Source: JAOUGY01 sp963825585
GTDB taxonomy: Bacteria; Actinomycetota; Acidimicrobiia; Spongiisociales; ZC4RG35
Direction of reading: 5' to 3'
Assembly (NCBI GenBank): GCA_963825585.1
Contig: CAWGTX010000009.1
Location: 434,001 to 498,000 of the forward strand
DNA: 64,000 nt
Of this stretch, positions 33,660 through 45,307 are shown piece by piece. Position 1 is the first letter of the stretch. Every line of letters begins with the position of its first letter. The position numbers were made by a program, and so were the translations under genes. Under the pieces are notes generated by a model. That model did not search any database, was not told the origin of the DNA, and saw only the letters and a program-made list of their open reading frames with translations.

Positions 33660-34871
33660 ATGTTCGATGTTGCCAACCTCCGCTCCCGCTTCCCTGCCCT
33701 GGCGCACACCGATGACAGCGGTCGCCCGTACCTGTACGCCGACGGACCCGCCGGAACTCAGGTGCCCCGCTCGGTGATCGACGCCGTGGCCACCGGGATG
33801 GCGCAGGCCGCATCCAACGTGGGCGGCCACTTCGAGGCCAGCCGGTCCTCGGACGCCGTCGTGACCGGCGCCCGGCAGGCGGCGGCGGACCTGCTGGGCG
33901 GATCGCCGGGCGAGATCGCGTTCGGGGCCAACATGACCACCGTGACGTTTGCGTTCAGCCGCGCACTCGCTCAGACCTGGAATGCGGGCGAGCGCATCGT
34001 GCTGAGTGGTCTCGATCACGACGCCAATGTCTCACCGTGGCTGCGGGCGGCCTCGGATCGGGGAGTGGAGGCGGTGTTCGCCGACGTGAGAGCCGACGCC
34101 ACCCTCGACCTCGATCACCTCGAGTCCCTCATCGACGACCACACCCGGCTGGTCGCCGTCACCGGGTGCTCCAACGCCTTCGGTTCCCGGGTCGACGTGG
34201 CCCGGGTGGCCGACGCCGCCCACGCCGTGGGAGCGCTCTGCTACGTCGATGCCGTGCACCTCGCCCCCCATGTTCGTATCGACGTCGCCGACCTCGGAAT
34301 CGACTTCCTGGTCTGCTCGGCATACAAATTCTACGGCCCGCATGTCGGCATCCTGTGGGGCAGGGCGGAGCTGCTCGCAACGATCGAGGCGTACAAGGTG
34401 AGACCGGCACCTTCGGATCCGCCCGGCCGCTTCGAAACCGGGACGCCTTCGTTCGCGTTGTTGGCTGGTGTGACGGCCGCCGTCGACCACATCGCCTCTC
34501 TCGGTGACGGTCCCGATCGTCGCAGCCGGCTCGATGATGCCTATCGGACCGTCGGCGCCCACGAACGGTCCCTCGGTGAACGGTTCCTGACTGGACTACC
34601 CGATGGCGTCCGACTGTGGGGTCCTCCCACCATGGATGGCCGGGTGTCCACGTTCGCGGTGGCGATGGAGGGCATGACCGCCGACGAGGCGTCTGCCCGC
34701 CTGGGCGAGCGGGGCATCTTCACCTGGTCGGGTCACTACTACGCCATCGAGCCGATGCGGCGTCTCGGGCTCCTCGACAGCGGTGGGCTGGTGCGGATCG
34801 GGTTGGTCGCCACCACAACGAAAGAGGAGGTCGACCGGCTCCTCTCGGAGCTGGCCGACCTCCTCGATTGA
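33660..34871 (+). CDS. Cysteine desulfurase-like class V aminotransferase
   Basis: 403 residues, fold-type I PLP enzyme. PLP contacts: SGLDHDANVSPWLRAA, VTGCSNAFGSRVDVARVADAAHAVGALCYVDAVH, and the Schiff-base Lys in CSAYKFYGPHVGILWG. It fits the cysteine desulfurase-like family (VC1184/TIGR01976 type) better than IscS/SufS. I see no mobile catalytic Cys loop before the C-terminus, so sulfur mobilisation is uncertain. Leaderless start at 33660. Confidence 0.88.
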   Translation: MFDVANLRSRFPALAHTDDSGRPYLYADGPAGTQVPRSVIDAVATGMAQAASNVGGHFEASRSSDAVVTGARQAAADLLGGSPGEIAFGANMTTVTFAFSRALAQTWNAGERIVLSGLDHDANVSPWLRAASDRGVEAVFADVRADATLDLDHLESLIDDHTRLVAVTGCSNAFGSRVDVARVADAAHAVGALCYVDAVHLAPHVRIDVADLGIDFLVCSAYKFYGPHVGILWGRAELLATIEAYKVRPAPSDPPGRFETGTPSFALLAGVTAAVDHIASLGDGPDRRSRLDDAYRTVGAHERSLGERFLTGLPDGVRLWGPPTMDGRVSTFAVAMEGMTADEASARLGERGIFTWSGHYYAIEPMRRLGLLDSGGLVRIGLVATTTKEEVDRLLSELADLLD

Positions 34872-34889
34872 TCGGTCTCCGAACCTGGT

Positions 34890-36641
34890 TCAGCCCTCCG
34901 GCGTGGCGTCGATCGCCATCCGAAGTTCCCGCACCGTGGCGTCGTAGTACGTGATCAGCGCCCGTGAGGCGTTGTTCACGATCGACGTCGAATAGCCGGT
35001 GTCGTTGCGGGTGTCGACGACCTGGGTGCGGCCACCCGTGCAGGCGGCGTTGTCACAGTCGAGGAACTTCAGTTCCGAGTTGGTGACGTCCCGGTAGGCA
35101 GCCCACAGGAAGCCGTTGGCGTCGAGCGTGGCAGACACGTCACGGCCCACGTCGCCGGCGCTGTCGACGATCGTGACGGTGGGTGCCGTGCAGGTGATGT
35201 TGTTGCAGCGGGCCACCTTCAGGTCCGTGTTGGCGTAGTAGGCGATGGTCACCAGGTTGCTCGATGTGACCGTCGCCGAGTACGTGCCGACGTCGGCGCC
35301 GGTGTCCACCACCTCACGGGTCAGACCTGTGCATGCGGCATCGTTGCACACCGCCAGCACGAAGTCTTCGGCATCGGCGTCGTAGTAGCTCACGGCCGGG
35401 CGGCCGCTCACGATCGTGACCGACGAGCGATCACCGGTGGCGACCCCCGCGTTGGAGATGTTGACCGCCGTACCTCCGGTGAGGCTCGTGCAGGCAGCGT
35501 TGGCGCACAGGGCCAGCTTGATCCCGCCATTGGCGAAATAGCTGATCACCGGCTTGTTGTCGAGAACCGTCATCGAGGGATTGAGGATCCCACCGGTGAC
35601 CGGTTTGGCCACCGACGACGAGGAGCAGTCGGTGTTGGCGCAGCTCGTGACGTCGAGACCGGATGCCGAGGTGTTCCGTGAGGCGATCACGGGAAGACCG
35701 TTGACCACGGTCATGGCCGACTGCTGCTGAGTGCCCGGGTCGAGGTCGATCCAGTCGGTCGACGTGCAGTTTGCGTCGGCGCAGATGCGGTAGGTGATCA
35801 GGTTTCCGTTGTCGTAGTGGTATGCCACTGCGGGAAGCCCGCCGACGTTTCGGACTGCGGTCGCGGAGCGTCCGGCACCGGAACGGTCGTCGAGGGTGAG
35901 CAGGTTCCACCCGGTGTCACTGACGGTGGTCGTCACGGTGGTGTCGCCGTCTCCGTCACCTCCGCCGCCTCCGCCGCCGCCGCCGCCACCGCCGCCACCA
36001 CCGCCACCGCCGCCACCACCACCACCGAGATTGGTGATGGCGCGGGCGAGGAAGGTGGCCATCTGGCCGCGAGTCACGTTGTCATTGGGGCAGAACTGGG
36101 TGTTGGCCGGTGGATTGCATCCGGTCGTGATCCCGGCGGTCGCCAGTTTGCGGATGTCGTTCTCGAAGACGTTGCCGTCGTCGTCGGTGAATTCGGAGGA
36201 GCCCGTGTCGGTGAGCCCGTAGGCGCGCACGAGGAACGCCGCCATCTGTCCGCGGGTGACGTTGTTCTCGGGACAGAATGCCCGGTCGGCGCATCCCGAG
36301 GTGATACCGGAAGCGGCCAGCTTGTCGATGTCGCCCTCGAAGACGCTGCCGTTGTCGTCGTCGAAGAAGTCGGCGCCCGTGTCGTCGAGTCCAAGAGCGC
36401 GATTCAGGAACGCCGCCATCTGTCCCCGGGTGACGAAGTCGTCGGGGCAGAACGCTCGATCGGCGCATCCAGAGGTGATCCCGAGCTCGGCGATGTACTC
36501 GATGTCCGCTTCGTGCACGCTGGTGTCGTCGTCGTCGAACGACCCGCCTGCCGCCACGCCCGGCAGCGCCAACCCGGCTGCCAGCAAGGCGATCGTGATT
36601 GGTCCTGCCACTCGGCGGACCCAGTTGCGTTTGGTGCTCAC
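34890..36641 (-). CDS. Secreted SLH-domain surface protein with poly-Gly linker
   Basis: 583 residues. Signal peptide (RRVAGPITIALLAAGLALPGVAA), then three S-layer-homology repeats of about 55 residues, each ending VTRGQMAAFL or VTRGQMATFL and carrying a Cys pair (TSGCADRAFCP). Next a run of about 25 glycines (bases near 35956-36030). The C-terminal 330 residues hold repeated blades with C-x4-C (DVTSCANTDCS, LALCANAACTS, LAVCNDAACTG, KVARCNNITCT, KFLDCDNAACTG), suggesting a disulfide-pinned beta-propeller. Anchored to the wall by the SLH part, it displays the propeller outside. The GTG at 36641 follows GGAGGGAG. Confidence 0.88.
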   Translation of the reverse strand: MSTKRNWVRRVAGPITIALLAAGLALPGVAAGGSFDDDDTSVHEADIEYIAELGITSGCADRAFCPDDFVTRGQMAAFLNRALGLDDTGADFFDDDNGSVFEGDIDKLAASGITSGCADRAFCPENNVTRGQMAAFLVRAYGLTDTGSSEFTDDDGNVFENDIRKLATAGITTGCNPPANTQFCPNDNVTRGQMATFLARAITNLGGGGGGGGGGGGGGGGGGGGGGGDGDGDTTVTTTVSDTGWNLLTLDDRSGAGRSATAVRNVGGLPAVAYHYDNGNLITYRICADANCTSTDWIDLDPGTQQQSAMTVVNGLPVIASRNTSASGLDVTSCANTDCSSSSVAKPVTGGILNPSMTVLDNKPVISYFANGGIKLALCANAACTSLTGGTAVNISNAGVATGDRSSVTIVSGRPAVSYYDADAEDFVLAVCNDAACTGLTREVVDTGADVGTYSATVTSSNLVTIAYYANTDLKVARCNNITCTAPTVTIVDSAGDVGRDVSATLDANGFLWAAYRDVTNSELKFLDCDNAACTGGRTQVVDTRNDTGYSTSIVNNASRALITYYDATVRELRMAIDATPEG

Positions 36642-36702
36642 TGAGACTCCCTCCCTGTTGTTCCCGGCGGGAAATGCGCCTGGTCGCACCCCGTTTCTCC
36701 CT

Positions 36703-36741
36703 CAGACGTCTGGAATTTACTCGGGTGTCGGTCCCTGGCAA
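36703..36741 (-). promoter_or_regulatory. Promoter of the SLH surface-protein gene with palindrome at the start site
   Basis: On the minus strand TTGCCA (36736-36741) and TAAATT (36714-36719) are 16 nt apart. The palindrome CAGACGTCTG (36703-36712) lies immediately downstream, over the expected start point (about 36707). The leader then runs about 65 nt to the GTG and contains TTCCCG-C-CGGGAA. Confidence 0.55.
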
Positions 36742-36818
36742 CCATCGGCGACCATTCCACCCGGTCCTCGCTGCGTGTCCTGTCGTGGTCCGGACCACCT
36801 ATGGGTACGATCCTGGTC

Positions 36819-38102
36819 ATGTCAGACCGCCCCCCATACGGATTCTCCACTCGGGCCATTCACGCCGGTCAGGCCCCCGATCCGGAGACCGGCGCTCGGG
36901 CGATGCCCATCTACGCCACCACCTCCTTCGTGTTCGAGGACGCCCAAACGGCGGCCGATCTGTTCGCCCTCCAGACCTACGGGAACATCTACACCCGCAT
37001 CGGGAACCCGACCACCGCCGCTTTCGAGGAGCGAGTGGCGTCGTTCGAGGGTGGGCTGGGTGCGGTGGCGACATCCTCGGGTCAGGCCGCCCAGCTCATC
37101 GCCGTCCTCACGCTGTGCTCGCAGGGCGACGAGATCGTCGCCGCCCGCAATCTGTACGGCGGGACGTACACACAGTTCGACGTGACGCTGCGCCGCATGG
37201 GGATCGACGTCACCTTCGTCGACCCCCACCCCGATGCCTTCGCCGGCGCCATCACCGAGAAGACCAAGCTGCTGTACGGCGAAACCATCGGCAACCCCCG
37301 CGCCGACGTGTTCGACATCGAAGGCGTGGCGGCTGTGGCGGCCGAACACGGCATCCCGCTGGTGATCGACAACACCTTCGCCACGCCGTATCTGTGCCGG
37401 CCGATCGAGTGGGGAGCCGACATCGTTGTTCACTCGGCCACCAAGTTCATGGGCGGCCACGGCGTCGCCATCGGCGGGGTCATCGTCGAGTCCGGGCGGT
37501 TCCCCTACGACAACGGATGTTTCCCGGTGATGACGGAGCCGTCGCCGGCGTATCACGGTCTACGATTCTGGGAGAACTTCCGCGAATACGGCTACCTCAC
37601 CAAAGCGCGGACCGAGCTGTTGCGTGACATCGGGGCCTCGCTGTCGCCGTTCAACAGCTTCCTGCTCCTGCTCGGGCTCGAGACGCTGCCCCTCCGCATG
37701 CAACGCCACGTCGAGAACGCCCGGACCGTGGCCGAGTTTCTCCGCGCCCATCCGGCAGTGAACTGGGTGAGTTACCCGGTCTTCGATGACTCCGAGAGCC
37801 GTTCCCTCGCAGAGAAGTACACCCCGGCCGGGCCCGGCGCCGTGTTCACCTTTGGCTTGAAGGGTGGATTCGATGTCGGGATCCGCTTCATCGAAGGCGT
37901 CGAACTCGCCAGCCACCTGGCCAACATCGGTGACGCCAAGACGCTGGTGATCCATCCCGCCTCGACCACCCACCAGCAGATACCGGCCGAGGAGCGGGTG
38001 GCGGCCGGGGTCGGTGACGACATGATCCGGATCTCGGTGGGGATCGAGGATGTCGAGGACATCATCCGTGACCTCGATCAGGCGTTGGGGGGTTCGCGAT
38101 GA
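36819..38102 (+). CDS. metY: O-acetylhomoserine/O-acetylserine sulfhydrylase (MetY type)
   Basis: 427 residues, Cys/Met-metabolism PLP enzyme making homocysteine from O-acetylhomoserine and sulfide. Motifs: YGNIYTRIGNPTTAAFEERVASFEGG, ATSSGQAAQL, PLVIDNTFATPYLCRP and the PLP Lys in VVHSATKFMGGHG. The TLVIHPASTTHQQ stretch is typical of MetY. A TACGAT box (36806-36811) ends 7 nt before the ATG at 36819: leaderless. The CoA-binding gene overlaps by ATGA. Confidence 0.93.
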   Translation: MSDRPPYGFSTRAIHAGQAPDPETGARAMPIYATTSFVFEDAQTAADLFALQTYGNIYTRIGNPTTAAFEERVASFEGGLGAVATSSGQAAQLIAVLTLCSQGDEIVAARNLYGGTYTQFDVTLRRMGIDVTFVDPHPDAFAGAITEKTKLLYGETIGNPRADVFDIEGVAAVAAEHGIPLVIDNTFATPYLCRPIEWGADIVVHSATKFMGGHGVAIGGVIVESGRFPYDNGCFPVMTEPSPAYHGLRFWENFREYGYLTKARTELLRDIGASLSPFNSFLLLLGLETLPLRMQRHVENARTVAEFLRAHPAVNWVSYPVFDDSESRSLAEKYTPAGPGAVFTFGLKGGFDVGIRFIEGVELASHLANIGDAKTLVIHPASTTHQQIPAEERVAAGVGDDMIRISVGIEDVEDIIRDLDQALGGSR

Positions 38103-38578
38103 CCGGGAAGCTCGCCGTCACGGCCCGCGATCGGCTCACCATCCTCCAACAGGCCCGGTCGATCGCCCTGGTCGGCATCTCCGCCAACCCGCTGCGGGCG
38201 TCGAACTTCGTCGCCACCTATCTGGTGAAGACCCCGTACACCGTCTACGCCGTGAACCCGATGTACGACGAGGTGCTGGGGGTCCGCTGCTACCCGTCGC
38301 TGGCGGACCTGCCCGGGCCACCCGACATCGTCGACGCCTTCCGCCGCACCGAGGAGCTTCCGTCGGTGGTCGACGACGCCATCGCCGTCGGCGCGAGAGC
38401 CGTTTGGTTCCAGTTGGGACTGCGCCACGACGAGGCGGCGGCCAAGGCGGTTGCAGCCGGACTCGACGTCGTCCAGGACCGCTGTTTGAAGATCGAACAC
38501 GCCCGCTTCGCCGGCGGCCTCCACCTGGCGGGTTTCAACACGGGCATCATCTCCTCGAAACGCCGTCGCCCGGTCTGA
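38099..38578 (+). CDS. CoA-binding domain protein (YccU type)
   Basis: 159 residues with a Rossmann-like CoA-binding fold (ARSIALVGISANPLRASNFVATYLVKTPYTVYAVNPMYDEVLGVRCYPSL) and the late conserved VQDRCLKIEHARF. It follows metY with an ATGA overlap, a pairing seen in other bacteria, but its biochemical role is unknown. Confidence 0.88.
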   Translation: MTGKLAVTARDRLTILQQARSIALVGISANPLRASNFVATYLVKTPYTVYAVNPMYDEVLGVRCYPSLADLPGPPDIVDAFRRTEELPSVVDDAIAVGARAVWFQLGLRHDEAAAKAVAAGLDVVQDRCLKIEHARFAGGLHLAGFNTGIISSKRRRPV

Positions 38579-38591
38579 TCTGTGGGCTGGC

Positions 38592-38610
38592 GCTGACCGT
38601 GACGGTCAGC
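38592..38610 (+). terminator. Hairpin after the metY/CoA-binding operon
   Basis: GCTGACCG (38592-38599) pairs with CGGTCAGC (38603-38610) around a TGA loop, 14 nt after the stop. Direct CCCTGGGTT repeats follow. No U tract. Confidence 0.6.
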
Positions 38611-38754
38611 CGCAACCCTGGGTTGGACCCTGGGTTCACGCTGACCTCCACGGTCGGTTCTGGCCCACGGTTCGGCCCCGAGCCCGGTTCGGCTAGAGGT
38701 AGGCGCCGGTTGGAGGTGCCCGTTGCGTGGACGTCCGGCTGATACGGTGCCCGG

Positions 38755-39435
38755 ATGACCAAGGCCGGGCCGACGATCGGGACCCTCGCGGAAGGGGCGC
38801 TTCACGCTCAGATCAAGGAGTGGTACCGCCGGGAGGGCGACCTCATCGAGCACCCGGTCGGCGCCCACGTCATCGACATCGTCCGCGGCGACCTGTTGAT
38901 CGAGATCCAGACCGGCGGTTTCACGCCGCTGCGTCGGAAGCTGAATGCGCTCGGTGAGCATCCGGTGCGGGTGGTGGCTCCGATCGCAGTCGGCAATCTC
39001 ATTGTGCGACTGGGTGAGGGGGGCGAGGTGCTTTCCAGTCGCCGGTCCCCGAAGAAGGGGCGTATCGAGGACGTGTTCGGCAGGCTGGTGGCGATGCCCG
39101 ACCTGTTGGGCCGTTTCGAGCTGGAGGTGCTGCTGGTCGAACAGCAGGAGATCAGGGTCCACCAGCCCGGTAAAGCCTTCCGTAGAAGAGGGTGGGTGGT
39201 GCAGGGCAGGTCGCTGGTGGAGGTGCTGGAGTCGGTCCCGATCCCGGATTCGGCGTCGGCGGCCGCCCTGTTGCCGGCGGGTGTGCCCGACGAATTCGAC
39301 ACCGCCGACATCGCATCGATCGGAAGGCTGCCCCGCCGCACTGCCCAACAGATGGCCTACTGCCTCCGGAAGATGGGCGAGATCGTCGAGGTGGGCAAGC
39401 GGGGCAACGCAGTGCTCTACTCGAGGACGGCGTGA
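38755..39435 (+). CDS. Predicted PD-(D/E)XK-like nuclease with winged-helix tail
   Basis: 226 residues. The N-terminus GALHAQIKEWYRREGDLIEHPVGAHVIDIVRGDLLIEIQTGGF has the Glu...Asp...Glu-x-Gln arrangement of PD-(D/E)XK restriction-like folds (VIDIVRGDLLIEIQT), with LRRKLNAL after it. The C-terminal 50 residues look like a winged helix (LPRRTAQQMAYCLRKMGEIVEVGKRGNAVLYSR). No characterised relative is known to me. TACGGT (38743-38748) 6 nt upstream: leaderless. GTGA overlap couples it to the RibK-like gene. Confidence 0.65.
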   Translation: MTKAGPTIGTLAEGALHAQIKEWYRREGDLIEHPVGAHVIDIVRGDLLIEIQTGGFTPLRRKLNALGEHPVRVVAPIAVGNLIVRLGEGGEVLSSRRSPKKGRIEDVFGRLVAMPDLLGRFELEVLLVEQQEIRVHQPGKAFRRRGWVVQGRSLVEVLESVPIPDSASAAALLPAGVPDEFDTADIASIGRLPRRTAQQMAYCLRKMGEIVEVGKRGNAVLYSRTA

Positions 39436-39875
39436 AGCTGGAGGGCGTGGTGGTCGAAGGACACCGGGTGGCCTCCGGACTCAGCCGGGACCCCCGGTTC
39501 CCCGGAGGCACGCTGGCCATGCAGATGCCGCACTTCCTCCGCCACGGCGTCGACCTGGGCGCCTACCTGCCCGCCACCCTCAACATCTCGGTCGCTCCGC
39601 TCCACGTCCGATTGGCCCGCCCCGACGTGACCATCCGCTCGCTGCAGTGGCATCCGACCCAGCCGGCCGAGGACTTCTCGTTCGCGGCTTGTCGGCTCCA
39701 TGCCGGGGGTCGTGTCGTCGATGCCACCATCTACTGGCCGCACCCCGAGACCAAACCCGACCACCTCCAGCCTCCCGGAGTCTTCGAGCTGCTCGCCCCG
39801 CCCATCGAGAACCTGTCCTATGGCGACACCGTCGTGGTGGAAGCACCCAACGGAGTGATCGAGATCTCCTCCTGA
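39432..39875 (+). CDS. Uncharacterised RibK-like beta-barrel protein
   Basis: 147 residues. The arrangement VVEGHRVASGLSRDP...PATLNISVAP...IYWPHPETKP...VFELLAPPIENLSYGDTVVVE resembles archaeal CTP-dependent riboflavin kinase (SG-LG, PGTLN, PERTHYP, EIIAP-LKDGD). Bacteria normally use bifunctional RibF instead, so the role here is open; a nucleotide- or flavin-binding function is only inferred. The GTG overlaps the stop of the nuclease-like gene, so the two are probably functional partners. Confidence 0.6.
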   Translation: MKLEGVVVEGHRVASGLSRDPRFPGGTLAMQMPHFLRHGVDLGAYLPATLNISVAPLHVRLARPDVTIRSLQWHPTQPAEDFSFAACRLHAGGRVVDATIYWPHPETKPDHLQPPGVFELLAPPIENLSYGDTVVVEAPNGVIEISS

Positions 39876-39935
39876 AGCGGAACCTGCCGGGTCAGCGCAG
39901 CTTCCGGCCCCTCGCTCCTCGCTGTCCGCACCTCG

Positions 39936-43787
<3,852 letters not shown>

Positions 43788-43830
43788 GGCTCACACACAT
43801 CTTCGCGTGAGTTCGATCCTTCGGATCCCG

Positions 43831-43980
43831 CCAGGAGCGACGGGCGAGGGGCGAGGTGCGAGGAGCCGGAGGAGCGGATAGTCATGGCAGGGATTGCAGC
43901 CGCAACCCCTGTTCGTCGTCGTTATCGACGGCTACGGCTACGGCTTCCGACTCCTCGCTCCTCGCTCCTGACCGGACGCC
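43831..43980. repeat. Heptanucleotide repeat tract, copy 5
   Basis: GCGAGGG/GCGAGGT heptads and GGAGCCG/GGAGCGG units from 43833. Then GGCTACG hexads and TCGCTCC heptads at about 43930-43979, the last of which lie inside the end of the acyltransferase gene and encode its Arg/Ser-rich tail. Confidence 0.75.
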
Positions 43981-45266
43981 GTCCGATCAGACCTCCCACG
44001 AGCGCTCCTGCGAAGGGGAGTGCCAGGTACTCCCAGTTCACGTCCCTGTTGGTCGCCCACCCCGAAGAAGGCCAGTGATCCGAGCCCGGCGCACACCAGC
44101 ACCACGGCGACGACTCCGCGCCACACGGGAGGAGGGGCGATCTGGCCCTTGGGCCGCTCGAAGCGATTGAATCCGGCGATGAACGGGGTCACGATCAGCA
44201 CCATCAGTGCCAGCCACAGCGGTCGGGTGGCCCACCAGATGCCCGAACCCGCTTCCAGCCGCAGACCCACACCGTCGAATATGAGCGAGACGCCGAGGAC
44301 CGCGATCATGGCGGTCAGGTGCCACAGGTAGACGGTCATGATCATCGAGTTGATCAGGACAGTCGCCGTCCACGCCTGCCCACGCTCCAGCACGCGGCGC
44401 GCAGGTGCCTCCAGCGAGAGCAGCACACCGGTCTGGAGCAGGCCGAGGGCGAACAGGGGTATCCGAGGCGGGAGGGTGTTGTTCGCTTCGGCTCCGGGAA
44501 CCCCCACCATGCTCACGGGATAGTCGAACACGGTGACCAGCACCACCAACGCCGCCACACCCACCGCCGCCAGCGGCACCGTCCTCGAACGACCGGTCAG
44601 CTCACCGTCCCTCCAGGCGTACCCGAGCTGATGGACTCCGCCCCAGATGAACAGGTAGTTGAGAAACCCAAGAGGATCATTGTCGGCCGCGATCGAAACC
44701 ACATCGGTGGCGACCGCAGCAGCAGCGAACGCCACCACCGATGCCCAACCGAATCGCTCCCAGGCGGCGAGCGCCGCCGGGGCGAGGGCCGCCACCAGAA
44801 CGTACACCGCCAGGAACCACACCGGCACCAGCGCCGTCTGCGACCCGATCTTCACCAGCTCGGGATCGAGTCCGGCGGTGATGGCCACCACCGCGACCAC
44901 GGTCCAGACCGCGAGCAGCGCCAACACCGGAAGCACGAGCCGACGGAGCCGGGAATGCAGCCAGGGCCCGTAGCCCTGGCTCCGGGCGAGGGCGGAGCGC
45001 CACGAGGCGGCATTCGAGTAGCCGCCGACCACGAAGAAGATCGGCATCACCTGGAACGCCCAGGTGAGCCACTGCGTCCAGGGCAGATCGGCCAACACGT
45101 GACCGGCGCGCAGTTCTCCGTTCGGGGACACCTCGGGTGCGGCCATCAGCCAGTGACCCAATACCACCACCGTGATCGACACCGCCCGCAGCAGGTCGAC
45201 GTAGCGGTTCCGGTCGAGTGGGGTGTTGGCACCGATGGTGCCGGCTCGTTGCCAAAGGGTGGTCAT
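43938..45266 (-). CDS. Acyltransferase 3 family membrane protein, copy A
   Basis: 442 residues, about ten membrane helices. The acyltransferase-3 start is present: RNRYVDLLRAVSITVVVLGHWLM with the conserved Arg and catalytic-site His (VLGHW). It probably O-acetylates a sugar or glycolipid at the membrane. Twin of the next gene, transcribed in the same direction, 41 nt downstream of it. Its last dozen residues (QERGARSRKP) are encoded by heptad repeat DNA, so the C-terminus may be a recent read-through tail. Confidence 0.88.
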   Translation of the reverse strand: MTTLWQRAGTIGANTPLDRNRYVDLLRAVSITVVVLGHWLMAAPEVSPNGELRAGHVLADLPWTQWLTWAFQVMPIFFVVGGYSNAASWRSALARSQGYGPWLHSRLRRLVLPVLALLAVWTVVAVVAITAGLDPELVKIGSQTALVPVWFLAVYVLVAALAPAALAAWERFGWASVVAFAAAAVATDVVSIAADNDPLGFLNYLFIWGGVHQLGYAWRDGELTGRSRTVPLAAVGVAALVVLVTVFDYPVSMVGVPGAEANNTLPPRIPLFALGLLQTGVLLSLEAPARRVLERGQAWTATVLINSMIMTVYLWHLTAMIAVLGVSLIFDGVGLRLEAGSGIWWATRPLWLALMVLIVTPFIAGFNRFERPKGQIAPPPVWRGVVAVVLVCAGLGSLAFFGVGDQQGRELGVPGTPLRRSARGRSDRTASGQERGARSRKP

Positions 45267-45307
45267 GTGAAGCCCATCTTGGATCTCTCATCGCCTAGGA
45301 CGTGGGA

